A stretch of DNA of 64,000 bases from an uncultured Bacteroidota bacterium (GCA_903839875.1 CAIMDZ010000039.1:16275-80274), one strand, 5' to 3'; shown: positions 50,237 to 61,312, numbered from the stretch's first letter. Numbers and translations are program-made. Notes: a model not told the origin generated them from the letters alone.

Positions 50237-51010
50237 TTATTTTCCCGCTTCCGTTTCTTTTACCTTATTCCACAATTCATCCATTTCCCAAAGTGTCATA
50301 TCATGCAGCGACTTGCCTTGTCCGGATGCCATATCTTCTACCATGTTGAACCTGCGAATAAATTTTTTATTAGTTCGCTCCAAAGCACGTTCCGGATCAA
50401 CATTAATAAACCGGGCGTAATTGATCAATGCAAAAAGAACATCCCCGAATTCACCTTCTATTTTATTTTGGTCACTTTGCTCAACGGCTTCATAGAGCTC
50501 CTCCATTTCTTCCGATACCTTAGCTTTTACCTGGCCGGTATTTTCCCATTCGAATCCAACCTGCTTTGTTTTTTCCTGAAGTCTTAATGCTTTAATAAGT
50601 GCAGGCATGGCGTGCGGAACACCGCTTAATACCGATTTCTTGCCCTCCTGTTGTTTTATTTTTTCCCAGTTTTGCTTTACGTCGGTATCATTCTCCACTT
50701 TTACATTACCATATATATGCGGGTGCCGGTTGATAAGTTTGTTACACACTCCTTCTATAACATCATCGAGGGTGAATTTATTTTGTTCACTGCCTATTTT
50801 ACTGTAAAAAACTATATGCAGCAGCAGATCTCCAAGCTCTTCTTTTAGCCCCTTCCAGTCTTCGTTGGTTATTGTTTCAGAAAGTTCATACACCTCCTCA
50901 AGGGTTTGTGGCTGCAGCGTATGAATAGTTTGTTTTTTGTCCCAGGGGCATTCCGTACGGAGCTCATCCATTATTTTTCTGAGCCGCTCTAATGATTTTG
51001 AATAGTCCAT
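50237..51010 (-). CDS. mazG: Nucleoside triphosphate pyrophosphohydrolase MazG
   Basis: CPWDKKQTIHTLQPQTLEEVYELSETI...EELGDLLLHIVFYSKIG. Confidence 0.95.
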   Translation of the reverse strand: MDYSKSLERLRKIMDELRTECPWDKKQTIHTLQPQTLEEVYELSETITNEDWKGLKEELGDLLLHIVFYSKIGSEQNKFTLDDVIEGVCNKLINRHPHIYGNVKVENDTDVKQNWEKIKQQEGKKSVLSGVPHAMPALIKALRLQEKTKQVGFEWENTGQVKAKVSEEMEELYEAVEQSDQNKIEGEFGDVLFALINYARFINVDPERALERTNKKFIRRFNMVEDMASGQGKSLHDMTLWEMDELWNKVKETEAGK

Positions 51011-51065
51011 TGTTGTAAGCTATAATTATAAGTAAAGTACTAAGATAAGCTTTTTGGGCGCGCCA

Positions 51066-51656
51066 TTATGGATGCCCTGAAAGCGATGGTGAGTTTGGGT
51101 TTTCCCCCCACCGATACCCATCAGCATTCAGTCCGGCAAGTTGCAATACCCTGTGAATGACCGTATATGCCACATCGTTTATTGTTTGGGGTTTACTGTA
51201 AAACGAGGGGGTTGCCGGGCAAATAATACCACCTGCCTCTGTTACAGTAGTCATATTGCGCAGGTGAATGAGATTATAGGGTGTCTCCCTGACCACGCAT
51301 ATCAGCTTGCGCCGTTCCTTTAGCATCACGTCTGCAGTACGGGTTACCAGGTCATTGCTTATGCCTCCGGCAATTCTTCCTAATGTACCCATACTACATG
51401 GGCAAATGATCATTGTACTATAAGATGAGCTGCCGGAAGCAAAAGGCGCCATAAAATCATCTTTTTCCCATACTTTGAATGGGAATTTTTCATAATCCTT
51501 GTTTCCCAGTTCATGCTGCCAAACGGTATAGGCATTACTGCTCCAAACCAGGTCCACCGCGGCAACCTGGTCTGTTAGCCGCTGGATCTGTTCCAAAAGC
51601 ACTTTGGCATATATGGAGCCACTGGCGCCGGTAACTGCAATTGCTACTTTTATCAT
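51066..51656 (-). CDS. ubiX: UbiX family flavin prenyltransferase
   Basis: VAIAVTGASGSIYAKVLLEQ; IICPCSMGTLGRIAGGISNDLVTRTADVMLKERRKLICVVRETPYNLIHLRNM. Confidence 0.94.
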   Translation of the reverse strand: MIKVAIAVTGASGSIYAKVLLEQIQRLTDQVAAVDLVWSSNAYTVWQHELGNKDYEKFPFKVWEKDDFMAPFASGSSSYSTMIICPCSMGTLGRIAGGISNDLVTRTADVMLKERRKLICVVRETPYNLIHLRNMTTVTEAGGIICPATPSFYSKPQTINDVAYTVIHRVLQLAGLNADGYRWGENPNSPSLSGHP

Positions 51657-51725
51657 AAAATTATCAGGCAATTGAACAAAACTACATGGAATATTTGTAA
51701 ATTCGTTTTTCAAAAACAATAATCA

Positions 51726-52352
51726 ATGAAACGCGTATTGCTTCTGGCGATTTTAATGATCTCCATCCCTGCCCTTTTACATGCCGACAGCAAAAATAAA
51801 AAAGCTGCCGAGCCTGCTGATGACAATAAGGAAATACACTGGATCACTTCCTTTGATGAGCTTCAACAGAAAATGAGAGAACACCCCAAAAAGGTGTATA
51901 TAGATATATATACCGGCTGGTGTGGGTGGTGTAAAAAAATGGATGCTTCTACCTTTTCCAATCCAGCGCTTATTAAGTATATGAACACCAACTTTTATGC
52001 CGTTAAGTTTGATGCTGAGCGCCAGGACGTGATCAACTTCCAGGGAAAGGAATACCGTTTTGAGCCACAGTATAAGTCAAATACTCTGGCCGTTGAGCTG
52101 ATGAAAGGACAGATGTCCTATCCTACCACTATTTTCATGGTGGAGAATTTCCAGAATCCAACGCCTATTGCGGGCTACATGACCGTTGCACAAATTGAGC
52201 CGATCATGTCTTATTTTGGCGATAACGCATACAAGCACGTAAGCTGGGATGCCTACCAGAAAACATTTCATACCACGTGGGATAATGGTCAGGCGCCTGA
52301 TATGACGCCACCGCCCAACCATAATAAGGCTCACATATCTCCTGGCGAGTAA
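51726..52352 (+). CDS. Thioredoxin-family secreted protein
   Basis: Signal peptide; IYTGWCGWCKKMDASTFSNPALIKYMN; SYPTTIFM. Confidence 0.88.
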   Translation: MKRVLLLAILMISIPALLHADSKNKKAAEPADDNKEIHWITSFDELQQKMREHPKKVYIDIYTGWCGWCKKMDASTFSNPALIKYMNTNFYAVKFDAERQDVINFQGKEYRFEPQYKSNTLAVELMKGQMSYPTTIFMVENFQNPTPIAGYMTVAQIEPIMSYFGDNAYKHVSWDAYQKTFHTTWDNGQAPDMTPPPNHNKAHISPGE

Positions 52353-52378
52353 TCTAAAAAGAATTTTTGAAGAGGGGT

Positions 52379-53050
52379 TCAGCTTTTGGACTCCTCTTTT
52401 TCAATTATATGCCTCATATCAGTTTGGTAGTACTTGCAGGCTGGTTTTAATCCGCATTGTTCACATTTTGGACGGCGGGCTACGCAAACATACCTGCCAT
52501 GTAATATGAGCCAGTGGTGGGCAATGCCTAATAGTTCCTTCGGGATATTGGCTACCAGTTGCTGTTCGGTTTGTAAGGGCGTTTTTGCATTTGTAGTCAG
52601 TCCTATCCTGGCCGAAACCCTGAATACATGCGTATCAACGGCCATTCCGGGTTGCTTGAATACTACTGAAATAATTACGTTTGCCGTCTTACGCCCTACA
52701 CCCGGCAGTTGTACCAGGTCTTCCATATTATCCGGTACTTTTCCCTTAAATTGTTCTATCAGCATTTTTGCCATGCCTATCAGGTGCCTGGTTTTATTAT
52801 TGGCAAAACTTACACTGCGCACCAATGGTTCTACATCTTCAAACCCGGCTTTGGCAAGGCTTTCAGGGCCGGGAAATTTATTGAACAATGCCGGTGTTAC
52901 CAGGTTCACCCTTTTATCGGTGCACTGTGCAGACAGAATAACAGCAACCAATAATTCATATGGATTTGTGTAATGAAGTTCGGTTTCAGCTTCAGGCATA
53001 TTTTTCTGAAACCAATCAATAACAATAGCGAAACGTTCTTTTTTAGTCAT
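52379..53050 (-). CDS. nth: Endonuclease III
   Basis: LLVAVILSAQCTDKRVN; LPGVGRKTANVI; VDTHVFRVSARIGL; C-terminal 4Fe-4S cysteines CVARRPKCEQCGLKPACKYY; start trimmed. Confidence 0.95.
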   Translation of the reverse strand: MTKKERFAIVIDWFQKNMPEAETELHYTNPYELLVAVILSAQCTDKRVNLVTPALFNKFPGPESLAKAGFEDVEPLVRSVSFANNKTRHLIGMAKMLIEQFKGKVPDNMEDLVQLPGVGRKTANVIISVVFKQPGMAVDTHVFRVSARIGLTTNAKTPLQTEQQLVANIPKELLGIAHHWLILHGRYVCVARRPKCEQCGLKPACKYYQTDMRHIIEKEESKS

Positions 53051-53248
53051 AAAACTTAGCCCCAAACCCTCCCGATAAGAATTCGGAACCTTGTTCCAGG
53101 GCATCCCCATATTGTGTGGAGGAGCGGTTACAAAAGTATAATTTTGTTTGAATCGGGGCATTTTCTTTAAAATTCAGGAAAAAGAAAAATCAGACAGTAC
53201 TACCTGAATATAAAATAATAAAGTATTTTGTGACGTAATTATTTTTAA

Positions 53249-53437
53249 ATGAAGAATAAATTCACTTGCCTCGTAGCTTTAGTCATACTGATAGTATTTG
53301 CCAGCAGCTGCGGAACAACCACATACAGGGCTAAAAAGTATAAGACTAATAAATTCATTGGCTACAAAGCGCATTGGTATAAGTGGCATGCGCATCATTA
53401 CCGTCCCCGTCCTCACTACGGCGGTGGTTACTGGTAG
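53249..53437 (+). CDS. Small lipoprotein, Tyr/His-rich tail
   Basis: Lipobox VFASSC; HAHHYRPRPHYGGGYW. Confidence 0.6.
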   Translation: MKNKFTCLVALVILIVFASSCGTTTYRAKKYKTNKFIGYKAHWYKWHAHHYRPRPHYGGGYW

Positions 53438-53520
53438 TAAATTAGTTCAAAAATTCTCGCAGCAAACGAGATTGATCAGGCCCGCCCGGATGAACTCTTT
53501 TTGGACAGTTTTTCAGGGGT

Positions 53521-54252
53521 TTAATCGCCCTTATCTATCAGGTTATCTATATCTTTATTGATATTTCTACCTTTGCCAAAAAAGTAACCTGCAGACAATC
53601 CCCAGATACGGTTTTTATCGGATTCTGAACCCAAACCAATATCTTTTATCCCAGCTGTATAATAAGCACGGATAAACAAACCGGTAGGAAATTCATAACC
53701 CCCGACCAGGTTTACCCCAAGGTCGAACATGGCAAGTGGATTGCCTTTTACTATCCTGGTATTGTTATTAACGGTATAGGGAGTGTCGTTGCTTTTTCCA
53801 TAAGCCTGCATTTTGTTTCTTCCTCCTATGATATAGGAAGCTGTAACACCCACGCCAAGTGAAAACCTGCCCTTCCCCTGAATGCCTGTTTTATACAGCA
53901 GGTTTACCGGCAGGTCAATATAGTTAATGGTGAGCTTTTGGTCTACGTATTCATTCAGGCTATCACTTTTGTCGAATGAGAAACTCCTGGACTGCCCTTT
54001 TCTCGAAAAGTATAGCCCTGTTTGCAGGTAAGCTTTTCGGTTTAACCCATAGTCAATGATTCCGCCGATTTTTCCGCTGGCCTGGGGGCTGGTGCTTGCA
54101 GAAGTGAATCCTTCAGCCGGAGCAAAATGCATATTGCTCATTCCTATACCTGCCTCAGGTCCATACCCCATCTGTGCGGATACAGGGACAACAAAAGACA
54201 GTGATAAAACGAATAAAAAATATAGTCTCATAGCAATTAAGAAATCATTCAA
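53521..54252 (-). CDS. PorT-family-like outer-membrane beta-barrel protein
   Basis: GPEAGIGMSNM...KAYLQTGLYFSRKGQSRSFSF...INYIDLPVNLLYKTG. Confidence 0.78.
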   Translation of the reverse strand: MNDFLIAMRLYFLFVLSLSFVVPVSAQMGYGPEAGIGMSNMHFAPAEGFTSASTSPQASGKIGGIIDYGLNRKAYLQTGLYFSRKGQSRSFSFDKSDSLNEYVDQKLTINYIDLPVNLLYKTGIQGKGRFSLGVGVTASYIIGGRNKMQAYGKSNDTPYTVNNNTRIVKGNPLAMFDLGVNLVGGYEFPTGLFIRAYYTAGIKDIGLGSESDKNRIWGLSAGYFFGKGRNINKDIDNLIDKGD

Positions 54253-54300
54253 TGATCTTTCAAAGGTAGTTAATGGGGCTATTTAATTCATTAGCCTGTT

Positions 54301-55158
54301 TTAAGCGACAAAAAGCAGGTCATTCAGCCTTTTAATTTGTTTATTATCATATTTTATATTCCCTATCTCGCCAACCCACTTTATTTTTTTTATTGCATTA
54401 GTCAGATAGACCTCATCAGCTGTTAACAGTTCATCAATGTGCAGGCTTTTTTCTGTAACCGGCAATTTCTCTGTAATGTACCTTCTCATCACCCCTGCTA
54501 TACAGCCTTCAGTCAATGGTGGTGTAAAAATTTCTTCGTTTTTGATCCAGAAAATATTGGCTATCGTGCTCTCAATAATATTACCCCGTGTATTACAAAC
54601 CAATGCATCGTTCCATTTATTGTCTTTGGCCTGCCGTGCTGCCATTGCATAAATCAGGGCATTGCACGATTTGAGGTTTGCAAAGGTGTCTGTACTTTTA
54701 TTCAGGCCGGCAGCAATACCCATAACCAGACCATTTTCATTTAGTTTCAATGTTTCAGGCTGAAGGGGGAAGCATTCGATCACAAAACCCGATTTATTAT
54801 TTTCAGGACCATAAAGCCCGCCGCCACCAGCAAACACCTGCAGCCGAACGCGGCAGAGGTTTTCAAGACCATTCTTTTTTACGGTTGGTAATACCTGTTC
54901 TTCAAATAAGCCATTAGTCATCAGTTTTGGTAAGTCTAATTGCAATAATTGCAAACCTGCCAACAACCTTTGCAAATGGAATTGTCTTAGTGCAATTTCG
55001 CCACCTGCAACCAGTATGGTTTCAAACAAGCCATAACCATAACGGAAAGCGCCATTATCAATGGGCAACCGCGCCGCGTTATCTGATGTGATATTTCCGT
55101 TTATGTTGATGTAGTTCAAAATCAAAGCAGAATTGTTTGTCGAAATTAATCTAAACAA
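54301..55158 (-). CDS. Aminotransferase class IV (PabC/branched-chain type)
   Basis: DNGAFRYGYGLFETILVAGG; SCNALIYAMAARQAKDNKWNDALVCNTRGNIIESTIANIFWIKN. Confidence 0.9.
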   Translation of the reverse strand: MFRLISTNNSALILNYININGNITSDNAARLPIDNGAFRYGYGLFETILVAGGEIALRQFHLQRLLAGLQLLQLDLPKLMTNGLFEEQVLPTVKKNGLENLCRVRLQVFAGGGGLYGPENNKSGFVIECFPLQPETLKLNENGLVMGIAAGLNKSTDTFANLKSCNALIYAMAARQAKDNKWNDALVCNTRGNIIESTIANIFWIKNEEIFTPPLTEGCIAGVMRRYITEKLPVTEKSLHIDELLTADEVYLTNAIKKIKWVGEIGNIKYDNKQIKRLNDLLFVA

Positions 55159-55225
55159 TGTATTTAAATGTAATTTTTACTTAGGCGCCATTCAATGTTG
55201 TATTTTTGCGTCAAAATTTTAGCAT

Positions 55226-56179
55226 ATGCATTTTGAAAAGCCTGTTTCGGTACAATGGATCGCTGATTTTACAGGAGCTAAATTGATTGGTAATAAAGAG
55301 CAGGAAGCCACAGGCATCAATGAAATACATAAAGTTACAAAGGGGGATATTTCCTTTGTTGATTTTGAAAAATACTACAATGCCTGCCTCAATTCGGCGG
55401 CAACCATAATTATTATAAATAAAGAAGTTCCTTGTCCTGAAGGAAAAACATTGCTTGTGATCAGTGACCCGTTTACAGCTTATGTGAGTATAGTTAAGCA
55501 TTTCCAGCCTTTTGAGCCTGCTACCAAAATGGTTAGTGACAGCGCTATAATTGGAAATGGTACACATATTCAACCCGGCGCTTTTATTGGCAATCACGTA
55601 AGGATCGGTGAGAATTGCCTGATCCATCCGAATGTTACTATTTATGACCAATGTGTAATTGGTAATAATGTGATCATTCATGCGGGATGTGTACTGGGCG
55701 CCGATGCTTTTTATTTCAAACGCCGCAAAGACCGCGAGGTTCAGTACGACAAGCTGGTAAGCTGCGGCAGGGTAATTATTGAAGATGACGTAGAAATAGG
55801 CGCGGGCACTACCATAGATAAAGGCGTGAGTGGAGACACCATTATAGGCAAGGGCACCAAGCTGGATAATCATATCCACATTGGGCATGGCGCAGTAATA
55901 GGCAGGAATTGCCTTTTTGCCGCCCAGGTAGGCATAGGTGGAAAAGCTATTATTGAGGATGAGGTGATTTTATGGGGTCAGGTGGGTGTGAGCAAAGACC
56001 TTACCATCGGCAAAGGAGCAGTAGTATATGCGCAAAGCGGTGTACCGGCAAGCCTTGAAGGTGGTAAAGTATATTTCGGATCACCTGCTGAAGATGCAAA
56101 AACCAAGATGCGCGAACTGTCGTGGGTGAAACGGATACCGGAGATATGGGATCTTTTAACGAAGAGAGAGAAAGTTTAA
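55226..56179 (+). CDS. lpxD: UDP-3-O-(3-hydroxymyristoyl)glucosamine N-acyltransferase, LpxD family
   Basis: Hexapeptide repeats ([56 protein letters not shown]). Confidence 0.88.
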   Translation: MHFEKPVSVQWIADFTGAKLIGNKEQEATGINEIHKVTKGDISFVDFEKYYNACLNSAATIIIINKEVPCPEGKTLLVISDPFTAYVSIVKHFQPFEPATKMVSDSAIIGNGTHIQPGAFIGNHVRIGENCLIHPNVTIYDQCVIGNNVIIHAGCVLGADAFYFKRRKDREVQYDKLVSCGRVIIEDDVEIGAGTTIDKGVSGDTIIGKGTKLDNHIHIGHGAVIGRNCLFAAQVGIGGKAIIEDEVILWGQVGVSKDLTIGKGAVVYAQSGVPASLEGGKVYFGSPAEDAKTKMRELSWVKRIPEIWDLLTKREKV

Positions 56180-56184
56180 AACTA

Positions 56185-56305
56185 TGCTTCACGCGGTATA
56201 GATTTGTGCAAAAAAGTTTCACGCAAAGACGCAATTAGTTGTCATTTAACAGTATCCTGATTACGTTTTTAAGCTCGCAAAACACGAATTTAATGAACAT
56301 GTTTA
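56185..56305. repeat. Degenerate inverted copy of the 15149/17444 repeat
   Basis: atgcttcacgcggtatagatttgtgcaaaaaagtttcacgcaaagacgcaa...aagctcgcaaaacacg aligns with the reverse complement of 15149-15304. Confidence 0.6.
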
Positions 56306-56327
56306 CTCCGACCACAATATAAGTACC

Positions 56328-56885
56328 TTGGTATCAATAACTATAGACAACGATATTTTGCTACGTACGTATGAGGTCAGCGATGCTGAGGACTTATTTT
56401 ATGCTGTTGATCATGCCAGAAACCATCTGCATCCCTGGCTCAACTGGGTAGATAATACATTAAGGCCAGAACAATCACTGGAATTCATTCAACGGTCAAT
56501 TCATCAATTGGAAGCCCAGGAAGCGCTGGCTTTAGGCATTTTTTTTAAAACCGAATTGATTGGAGGCATAGGTATGGATAACTGGAACCAGGCCACAAAA
56601 AGAGCCCAGGTAGGTTACTGGATAATAAAGGAATTTGAGGGGAAAGGAATAATTAATAAATGCCTGCTAAAATTCATTGACTTCCTTTTTGATAAAACAG
56701 GCCTGAATAAAATTGAGATACATTTTGTAACTGCAAATAAACGAAGTGCAAAAGTAGCCCAGCGCCTGGGTTTCAAAACAGAAGGTATCATCCGCCAGAG
56801 TATCATCAGAAATGGCATGTCCGAGGACCTGGTTATTTCCGGGTTGCTGAAAAGTGAATGGGCAACCAAACAGCAATCTGAATAA
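56328..56885 (+). CDS. RimJ/RimL-type GNAT N-acetyltransferase
   Basis: GYWIIKEFEGKGIINKCLLKFIDFLFDKTGLNKIEIHFVTANKRSAKVAQRLGFKTEGIIRQSI. Confidence 0.92.
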   Translation: MVSITIDNDILLRTYEVSDAEDLFYAVDHARNHLHPWLNWVDNTLRPEQSLEFIQRSIHQLEAQEALALGIFFKTELIGGIGMDNWNQATKRAQVGYWIIKEFEGKGIINKCLLKFIDFLFDKTGLNKIEIHFVTANKRSAKVAQRLGFKTEGIIRQSIIRNGMSEDLVISGLLKSEWATKQQSE

Positions 56886-57080
56886 AATTATTTGTCATTT
56901 ATACATACTTACAGCCGTTTAAAAACTTTTCCGACCGATTGAAAACTCTTTTTGTTTGCTTATATTCTTTTGTTTATATTACATCTTCACTCAGCTTGAA
57001 ATTGCCTAATTATTTTTTTAAACTCCTAACAATCAACGATTATTTTACGCCTATAATGTTAACTCTTAAACAATGAAATT

Positions 57081-59429
57081 ATGAAAAGCAAGGTTACTGT
57101 TGCCCTTTTTATTATTTGTCTCGTTGGTATTTTAGCTCCTTCAGGTGCACAGATAATTACCACATTTGCCGGTAATAATACTTATACCTATGGCGGCGAT
57201 GGCGGCCCGGCAAGTGTTGCCAGGATGAATCGTCCATACGGAGTTGCCATAGACCCAACCGGGAATGTATACATAGCAGATGCAAGCAACAACCGCATCA
57301 GGATGGTGAGCCTTTCCGGCATTATTACCACATTTGCAGGTAATGGTTTCATCGGGTATAGCGGCGATGGTGGTCCTGCCACTGCTGCCAGCTTAAAATA
57401 CCCTATGGGAGTAGCAGCAGATGCTTCAGGTAATGTTTTTGTAGCAGATTATTCCAATAACTGCATCCGTAAAATTAATTCAGCCGGTATTATTACAACG
57501 CTTGCCGGCACAACGGTTGCCGGCTATTCCGGAGATGGATTGGCAGCTACATTGGCAAAATTAAATCAACCATCAGGTGTTGCAGTTGATGGATCAGGTA
57601 ATGTTTTTATTGCCGACCAGGCAAACGAACGAATCAGGATGATCAATTCATCCGGCATTATCTCCACTATAGCCGGCAATGGTATCGCTGGTTTTACCGG
57701 TGATGGTGGCGTTGCAACAGCGGGACGCCTGAATATGCCTACCGGTGTGGCTGTTGACGGGTCGGGTAATATTATTATTGCCGACCAGATGAACGGACGT
57801 ATCAGGAAAGTGAATACATCAGGAATGATCTCTACTATAGGCGGAAGTTCGACATTGGGTTATAGTGGCGATGGAGGACCGGCAACTTCTGCCGAATTGT
57901 ATCAGCCAACAGGTGTCAGCTTTGATGCTGCAGGCAATATTTATATTGCAGATATGGTTAACAACCGTATCCGAAAGATCAATACCGCGGGGATCATATC
58001 AACCAATACAGGAACAGGAGCACCGGGTTTTAGCGGTGATGGTGGCCCATCTATAGTAGCACAGATATACAATGGCTATGGCGTTGCAGCTGATATTTCA
58101 GGCAATATCTATATTGCAGATCTGAACAATAACCGTATCCGCAAAGTAAATACCTCCGGCATAATAAGCACCCTTGCCGGTAGTGGAGTTGCAGGTTTTG
58201 GTGATGGTGGCCCGGCCACAGCTGCAGTACTCAGCGGCCCACAGGATATGGCAATAGATGCTGCCGGCAATGTTTTTATTGCCGACCGTGATAACAACCG
58301 GATCAGGAAGGTTAATACCTCGGGTATTATAACCACAGTTGCCGGAAACGGGTTGGTCGGATTCAGCGGCGATGGTGGTCCTGCTACAAACGCTTCCTTT
58401 TTTAACCCTGCCGGAGTAGCAGTTGATGGCGCAGGTAATCTATATATTACCGATTGTTCAAATGCCCGGCTCCGCAAAGTAAATACTTCGGGAATAATCA
58501 CCACCATTGCGGGAAATGGCTCCCCTGCAGTCGGCACAATGGGCGATGGCGGACAGGCTACCAACGCACAGTTAGCAGCGCCTCAGACTGTGGTGCTGGA
58601 TGCCTCAGGCAATATTTTTATTTCCGACGCAAACAACCTTGTAAGGAAAATTAATACATCGGGTATTATTAATACTATTTGCGGAACACATGGTGTTATA
58701 GGATATACCGGTGATGGCGGACCCGCCAGCGCAGCTCTTTTAAGCAATATCGTAGTTGGTTTGGCGTTCGATGTTGCAGGGAACCTGTATGTTGACGATG
58801 GCGGAAACCATGTAATCAGGAAAATTAATACTTCCGGTATTATCAGCACTATTGCAGGAAACGGAACAGCCGGAGGTATAGGTGATGGTAGCCCAGCAAC
58901 CGCGGCAGAGTTAAATATACCTATAGGAGTAGACGCTGATGCTGCCGGTAATATTTATATCACCGATGAATTGACCCATACCAGCCGCATGGTAAATACC
59001 TCAGGCATTATATATAGAATTGGCGGAAATGGCATCCCGGGCTATAGTGGCGATTGGGGGCCTGCAACTGCGGGTTCAATGAATTATCCTTCGTGCAATA
59101 GGGTAGATGCTATGGGTAATCTTTATATATCCGACAGGCTCAACAACGTAATAAGAAGGATAAGTGCCGGACCAATCGCACTTGCTGTCAATAATGTGTA
59201 TGGAGAACGGGGGGACCTGAAAGTATTTCCCAATCCCACAAACGGAAATGTGACCATAGCCTGTAAAGAAAAAGTGGCCTTTATTACCATCACCAATATG
59301 TCAGGCGCCAGGGTATATACCAATGCTTTTAATGAGGAACAAGTGAATCTGAATATTTCTTCCTTACCGGCAGGTATGTACTTTATAAAAGTGAATGATC
59401 ATTACATTCAGAAGGTAGTGAAGGAATGA
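57081..59429 (+). CDS. NHL-repeat beta-propeller protein with T9SS C-terminal domain
   Basis: About 12 units of GIISTIAGNG..GFSGDGGPAT...GVAVD.SGNIYIAD..NNRIRKVNTS; C-terminal VFPNPTNGNVTIAC. Confidence 0.93.
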   Translation: MKSKVTVALFIICLVGILAPSGAQIITTFAGNNTYTYGGDGGPASVARMNRPYGVAIDPTGNVYIADASNNRIRMVSLSGIITTFAGNGFIGYSGDGGPATAASLKYPMGVAADASGNVFVADYSNNCIRKINSAGIITTLAGTTVAGYSGDGLAATLAKLNQPSGVAVDGSGNVFIADQANERIRMINSSGIISTIAGNGIAGFTGDGGVATAGRLNMPTGVAVDGSGNIIIADQMNGRIRKVNTSGMISTIGGSSTLGYSGDGGPATSAELYQPTGVSFDAAGNIYIADMVNNRIRKINTAGIISTNTGTGAPGFSGDGGPSIVAQIYNGYGVAADISGNIYIADLNNNRIRKVNTSGIISTLAGSGVAGFGDGGPATAAVLSGPQDMAIDAAGNVFIADRDNNRIRKVNTSGIITTVAGNGLVGFSGDGGPATNASFFNPAGVAVDGAGNLYITDCSNARLRKVNTSGIITTIAGNGSPAVGTMGDGGQATNAQLAAPQTVVLDASGNIFISDANNLVRKINTSGIINTICGTHGVIGYTGDGGPASAALLSNIVVGLAFDVAGNLYVDDGGNHVIRKINTSGIISTIAGNGTAGGIGDGSPATAAELNIPIGVDADAAGNIYITDELTHTSRMVNTSGIIYRIGGNGIPGYSGDWGPATAGSMNYPSCNRVDAMGNLYISDRLNNVIRRISAGPIALAVNNVYGERGDLKVFPNPTNGNVTIACKEKVAFITITNMSGARVYTNAFNEEQVNLNISSLPAGMYFIKVNDHYIQKVVKE

Positions 59430-59477
59430 TGAGGTTTTATTAACTACTGCATATAGTCAATTTATTGGTTATTAATT

Positions 59478-59500
59478 GTACCCGGGTTCGGCCCGGGTAC
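59478..59500 (+). terminator. Terminator-like hairpin
   Basis: GTACCCGGG-ttcgg-CCCGGGTAC followed by tgtatttt. Confidence 0.65.
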
Positions 59501-59651
59501 TGTATTTTAACAGCCATCGAAATTGAAGGTGAACCGGCAGTCCTGGTTGAAAAAGATCACATAATGTTTAGCGATTTCAACAGACAGAAATGCAGAGTTA
59601 GTTTTATTGGAGAGGAGATAATAGGGGGAAAGAAAAATAAAAGCTCATTTA

Positions 59652-59927
59652 TCAGTTTATCCATGGCCCCTGAAACGTTAGCCACTTGTAAATAATTAGA
59701 CCCAAAAGGGCAAGGGCGACTATTAACGAGATCAAAAAATCGTGGGCAATGTGGCTTGGTGGCACTACTTCCCGGCCAACTTCGTCGAACTGAACCGGTC
59801 GTGAACTGCGGTTAATAACATTGATTATTTGCAGCAATCCAAAGGTTATGGACCCGACCGCCATAATTATTATCATTATGAAACCAGCCATAATTGGCAA
59901 ACCCAGTGATGCCTGTAACAGAATCAT
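59652..59927 (-). CDS. Small two-TM hypothetical membrane protein
   Basis: Hydrophobic segments; divergent from the PLP enzyme gene. Confidence 0.5.
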   Translation of the reverse strand: MILLQASLGLPIMAGFIMIIIMAVGSITFGLLQIINVINRSSRPVQFDEVGREVVPPSHIAHDFLISLIVALALLGLIIYKWLTFQGPWIN

Positions 59928-60043
59928 ACATAAGTTTTTGCAAAAATAGCAGTTATAGCAGAAAGTATGCAGGGTTCCAGGTAATTGAACTAAATGGGTT
60001 TTACTGTTTTATTCTACCTTTGCAGCCGCATAACGAAAATCAA

Positions 60044-61198
60044 ATGGCAGATAAAAATTACAAGCTCGGTACCAAACTGATACATGCAGGCGTTCATCCT
60101 GATCCTACTACCGGCGCAATAATGACGCCTATTTACCAGACAAGCACCTATGTGCAGGCCGGGCCGGGCGACCATAAAGGATATGAATATGCACGTACCC
60201 AAAACCCTACACGTACAGTGTTGCAGAATGCACTGGCGGCTATAGAGAACGGGAAGTATGGCCTGTGTTTCGGAAGTGGCATGGCTGCAACAGATGCGGT
60301 TATCAAGTTATTGGTTCCCGGAGACGAGGTGATCGTTTCGAACGACCTTTATGGCGGCACCTATCGTATCATGACCAAGGTTTTTGCTAATTATGGCATT
60401 AAGTTCCATTTTATTGGCATGCACGATGTGCACAACATAAGCAGGCACATCAACGACAAAACCAAAATGGTATGGATTGAAACACCTACCAACCCCCTGC
60501 TGAATGTAATAGATATAGCCGGCGCAGCTGCCATCACCAAAAAGCACAACCTGACCTTAGTATGCGATAATACATTTGCCTCGCCCTACCTGCAAACCCC
60601 ACTCGACCTAGGTGCAGATATAGTGCTGCACTCTGCTACCAAGTACCTGGGCGGCCACAGCGACGTGGTACATGGCGCACTTATAATGAATGATGCCGGA
60701 CTGGAAGAACGCCTTCGTTTTATTCAGAACAGTTGCGGCGCAGTACCCGGCCCGCACGACTGTTGGCTGGTGCTCAGGGGTATTAAGACACTGCATGTGC
60801 GTATGCAGCGGCACTGTGAGAATGGGAAAACTATTGCGCATTACCTGCGCTCACACCCTAAAGTTGGAAAGGTGCTTTGGGTAGGTTTTGAAGACCATCC
60901 AAATCATGACATAGCTAAAAGGCAGATGCGCGGCTTTGGCGGTATGATCTCCTTCACGCTCAAAAACGATAATATAGAGGATGCCTTAGCAGTGCTGAAG
61001 AAAACACAACTTTTCTCACTTGCCGAATCACTGGGCGGTGTAGAATCGCTTATTGGTCATCCGGCTACTATGACGCATGGCTCAATTCCACGCGAACAAC
61101 GGATAGCCAACGGACTTGGAGATTCTTTGATCAGGCTAAGTGTAGGAATTGAAGATGTGGATGATTTGATAGAGGATCTGAAGCAGGCTATTGGGTAA
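60044..61198 (+). CDS. Cystathionine gamma-synthase/lyase family PLP enzyme
   Basis: YARTQNPTRTVLQNALAAIENGKYGLCFGSGMAATDA; VCDNTFASPYLQTPLDLGADIVLHSATKYLGGHSD; start trimmed. Confidence 0.94.
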   Translation: MADKNYKLGTKLIHAGVHPDPTTGAIMTPIYQTSTYVQAGPGDHKGYEYARTQNPTRTVLQNALAAIENGKYGLCFGSGMAATDAVIKLLVPGDEVIVSNDLYGGTYRIMTKVFANYGIKFHFIGMHDVHNISRHINDKTKMVWIETPTNPLLNVIDIAGAAAITKKHNLTLVCDNTFASPYLQTPLDLGADIVLHSATKYLGGHSDVVHGALIMNDAGLEERLRFIQNSCGAVPGPHDCWLVLRGIKTLHVRMQRHCENGKTIAHYLRSHPKVGKVLWVGFEDHPNHDIAKRQMRGFGGMISFTLKNDNIEDALAVLKKTQLFSLAESLGGVESLIGHPATMTHGSIPREQRIANGLGDSLIRLSVGIEDVDDLIEDLKQAIG

Positions 61199-61253
61199 AA
61201 AAACCAGGCCCTTTACATGGGCGTATTTTAATTGTGTGGTTTGTTGTGTGTTA

Positions 61254-61288
61254 GATTTGGCAACTCTTTTGAAAAGAGTTGTCAAATC
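61254..61288 (+). terminator. 35-bp hairpin, terminator/dispersed repeat
   Basis: GATTTGgCAACTCTTTT-g-AAAAGAGTTGtCAAATC, 17-bp arms with one mismatch. Confidence 0.7.
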
Positions 61289-61312
61289 TGAGTAGCGTAC
61301 GTTTTCCCCATT

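Noticed and set aside
55211-55888. 225-aa minus-strand ORF over lpxD
   Set aside because: Antisense to hexapeptide-repeat CDS; no recognisable domain.
57081-59429. Tandem DNA repeat or CRISPR-like region
   Set aside because: The periodicity of about 165 bp is explained by NHL beta-propeller protein repeats, with codon-level divergence.
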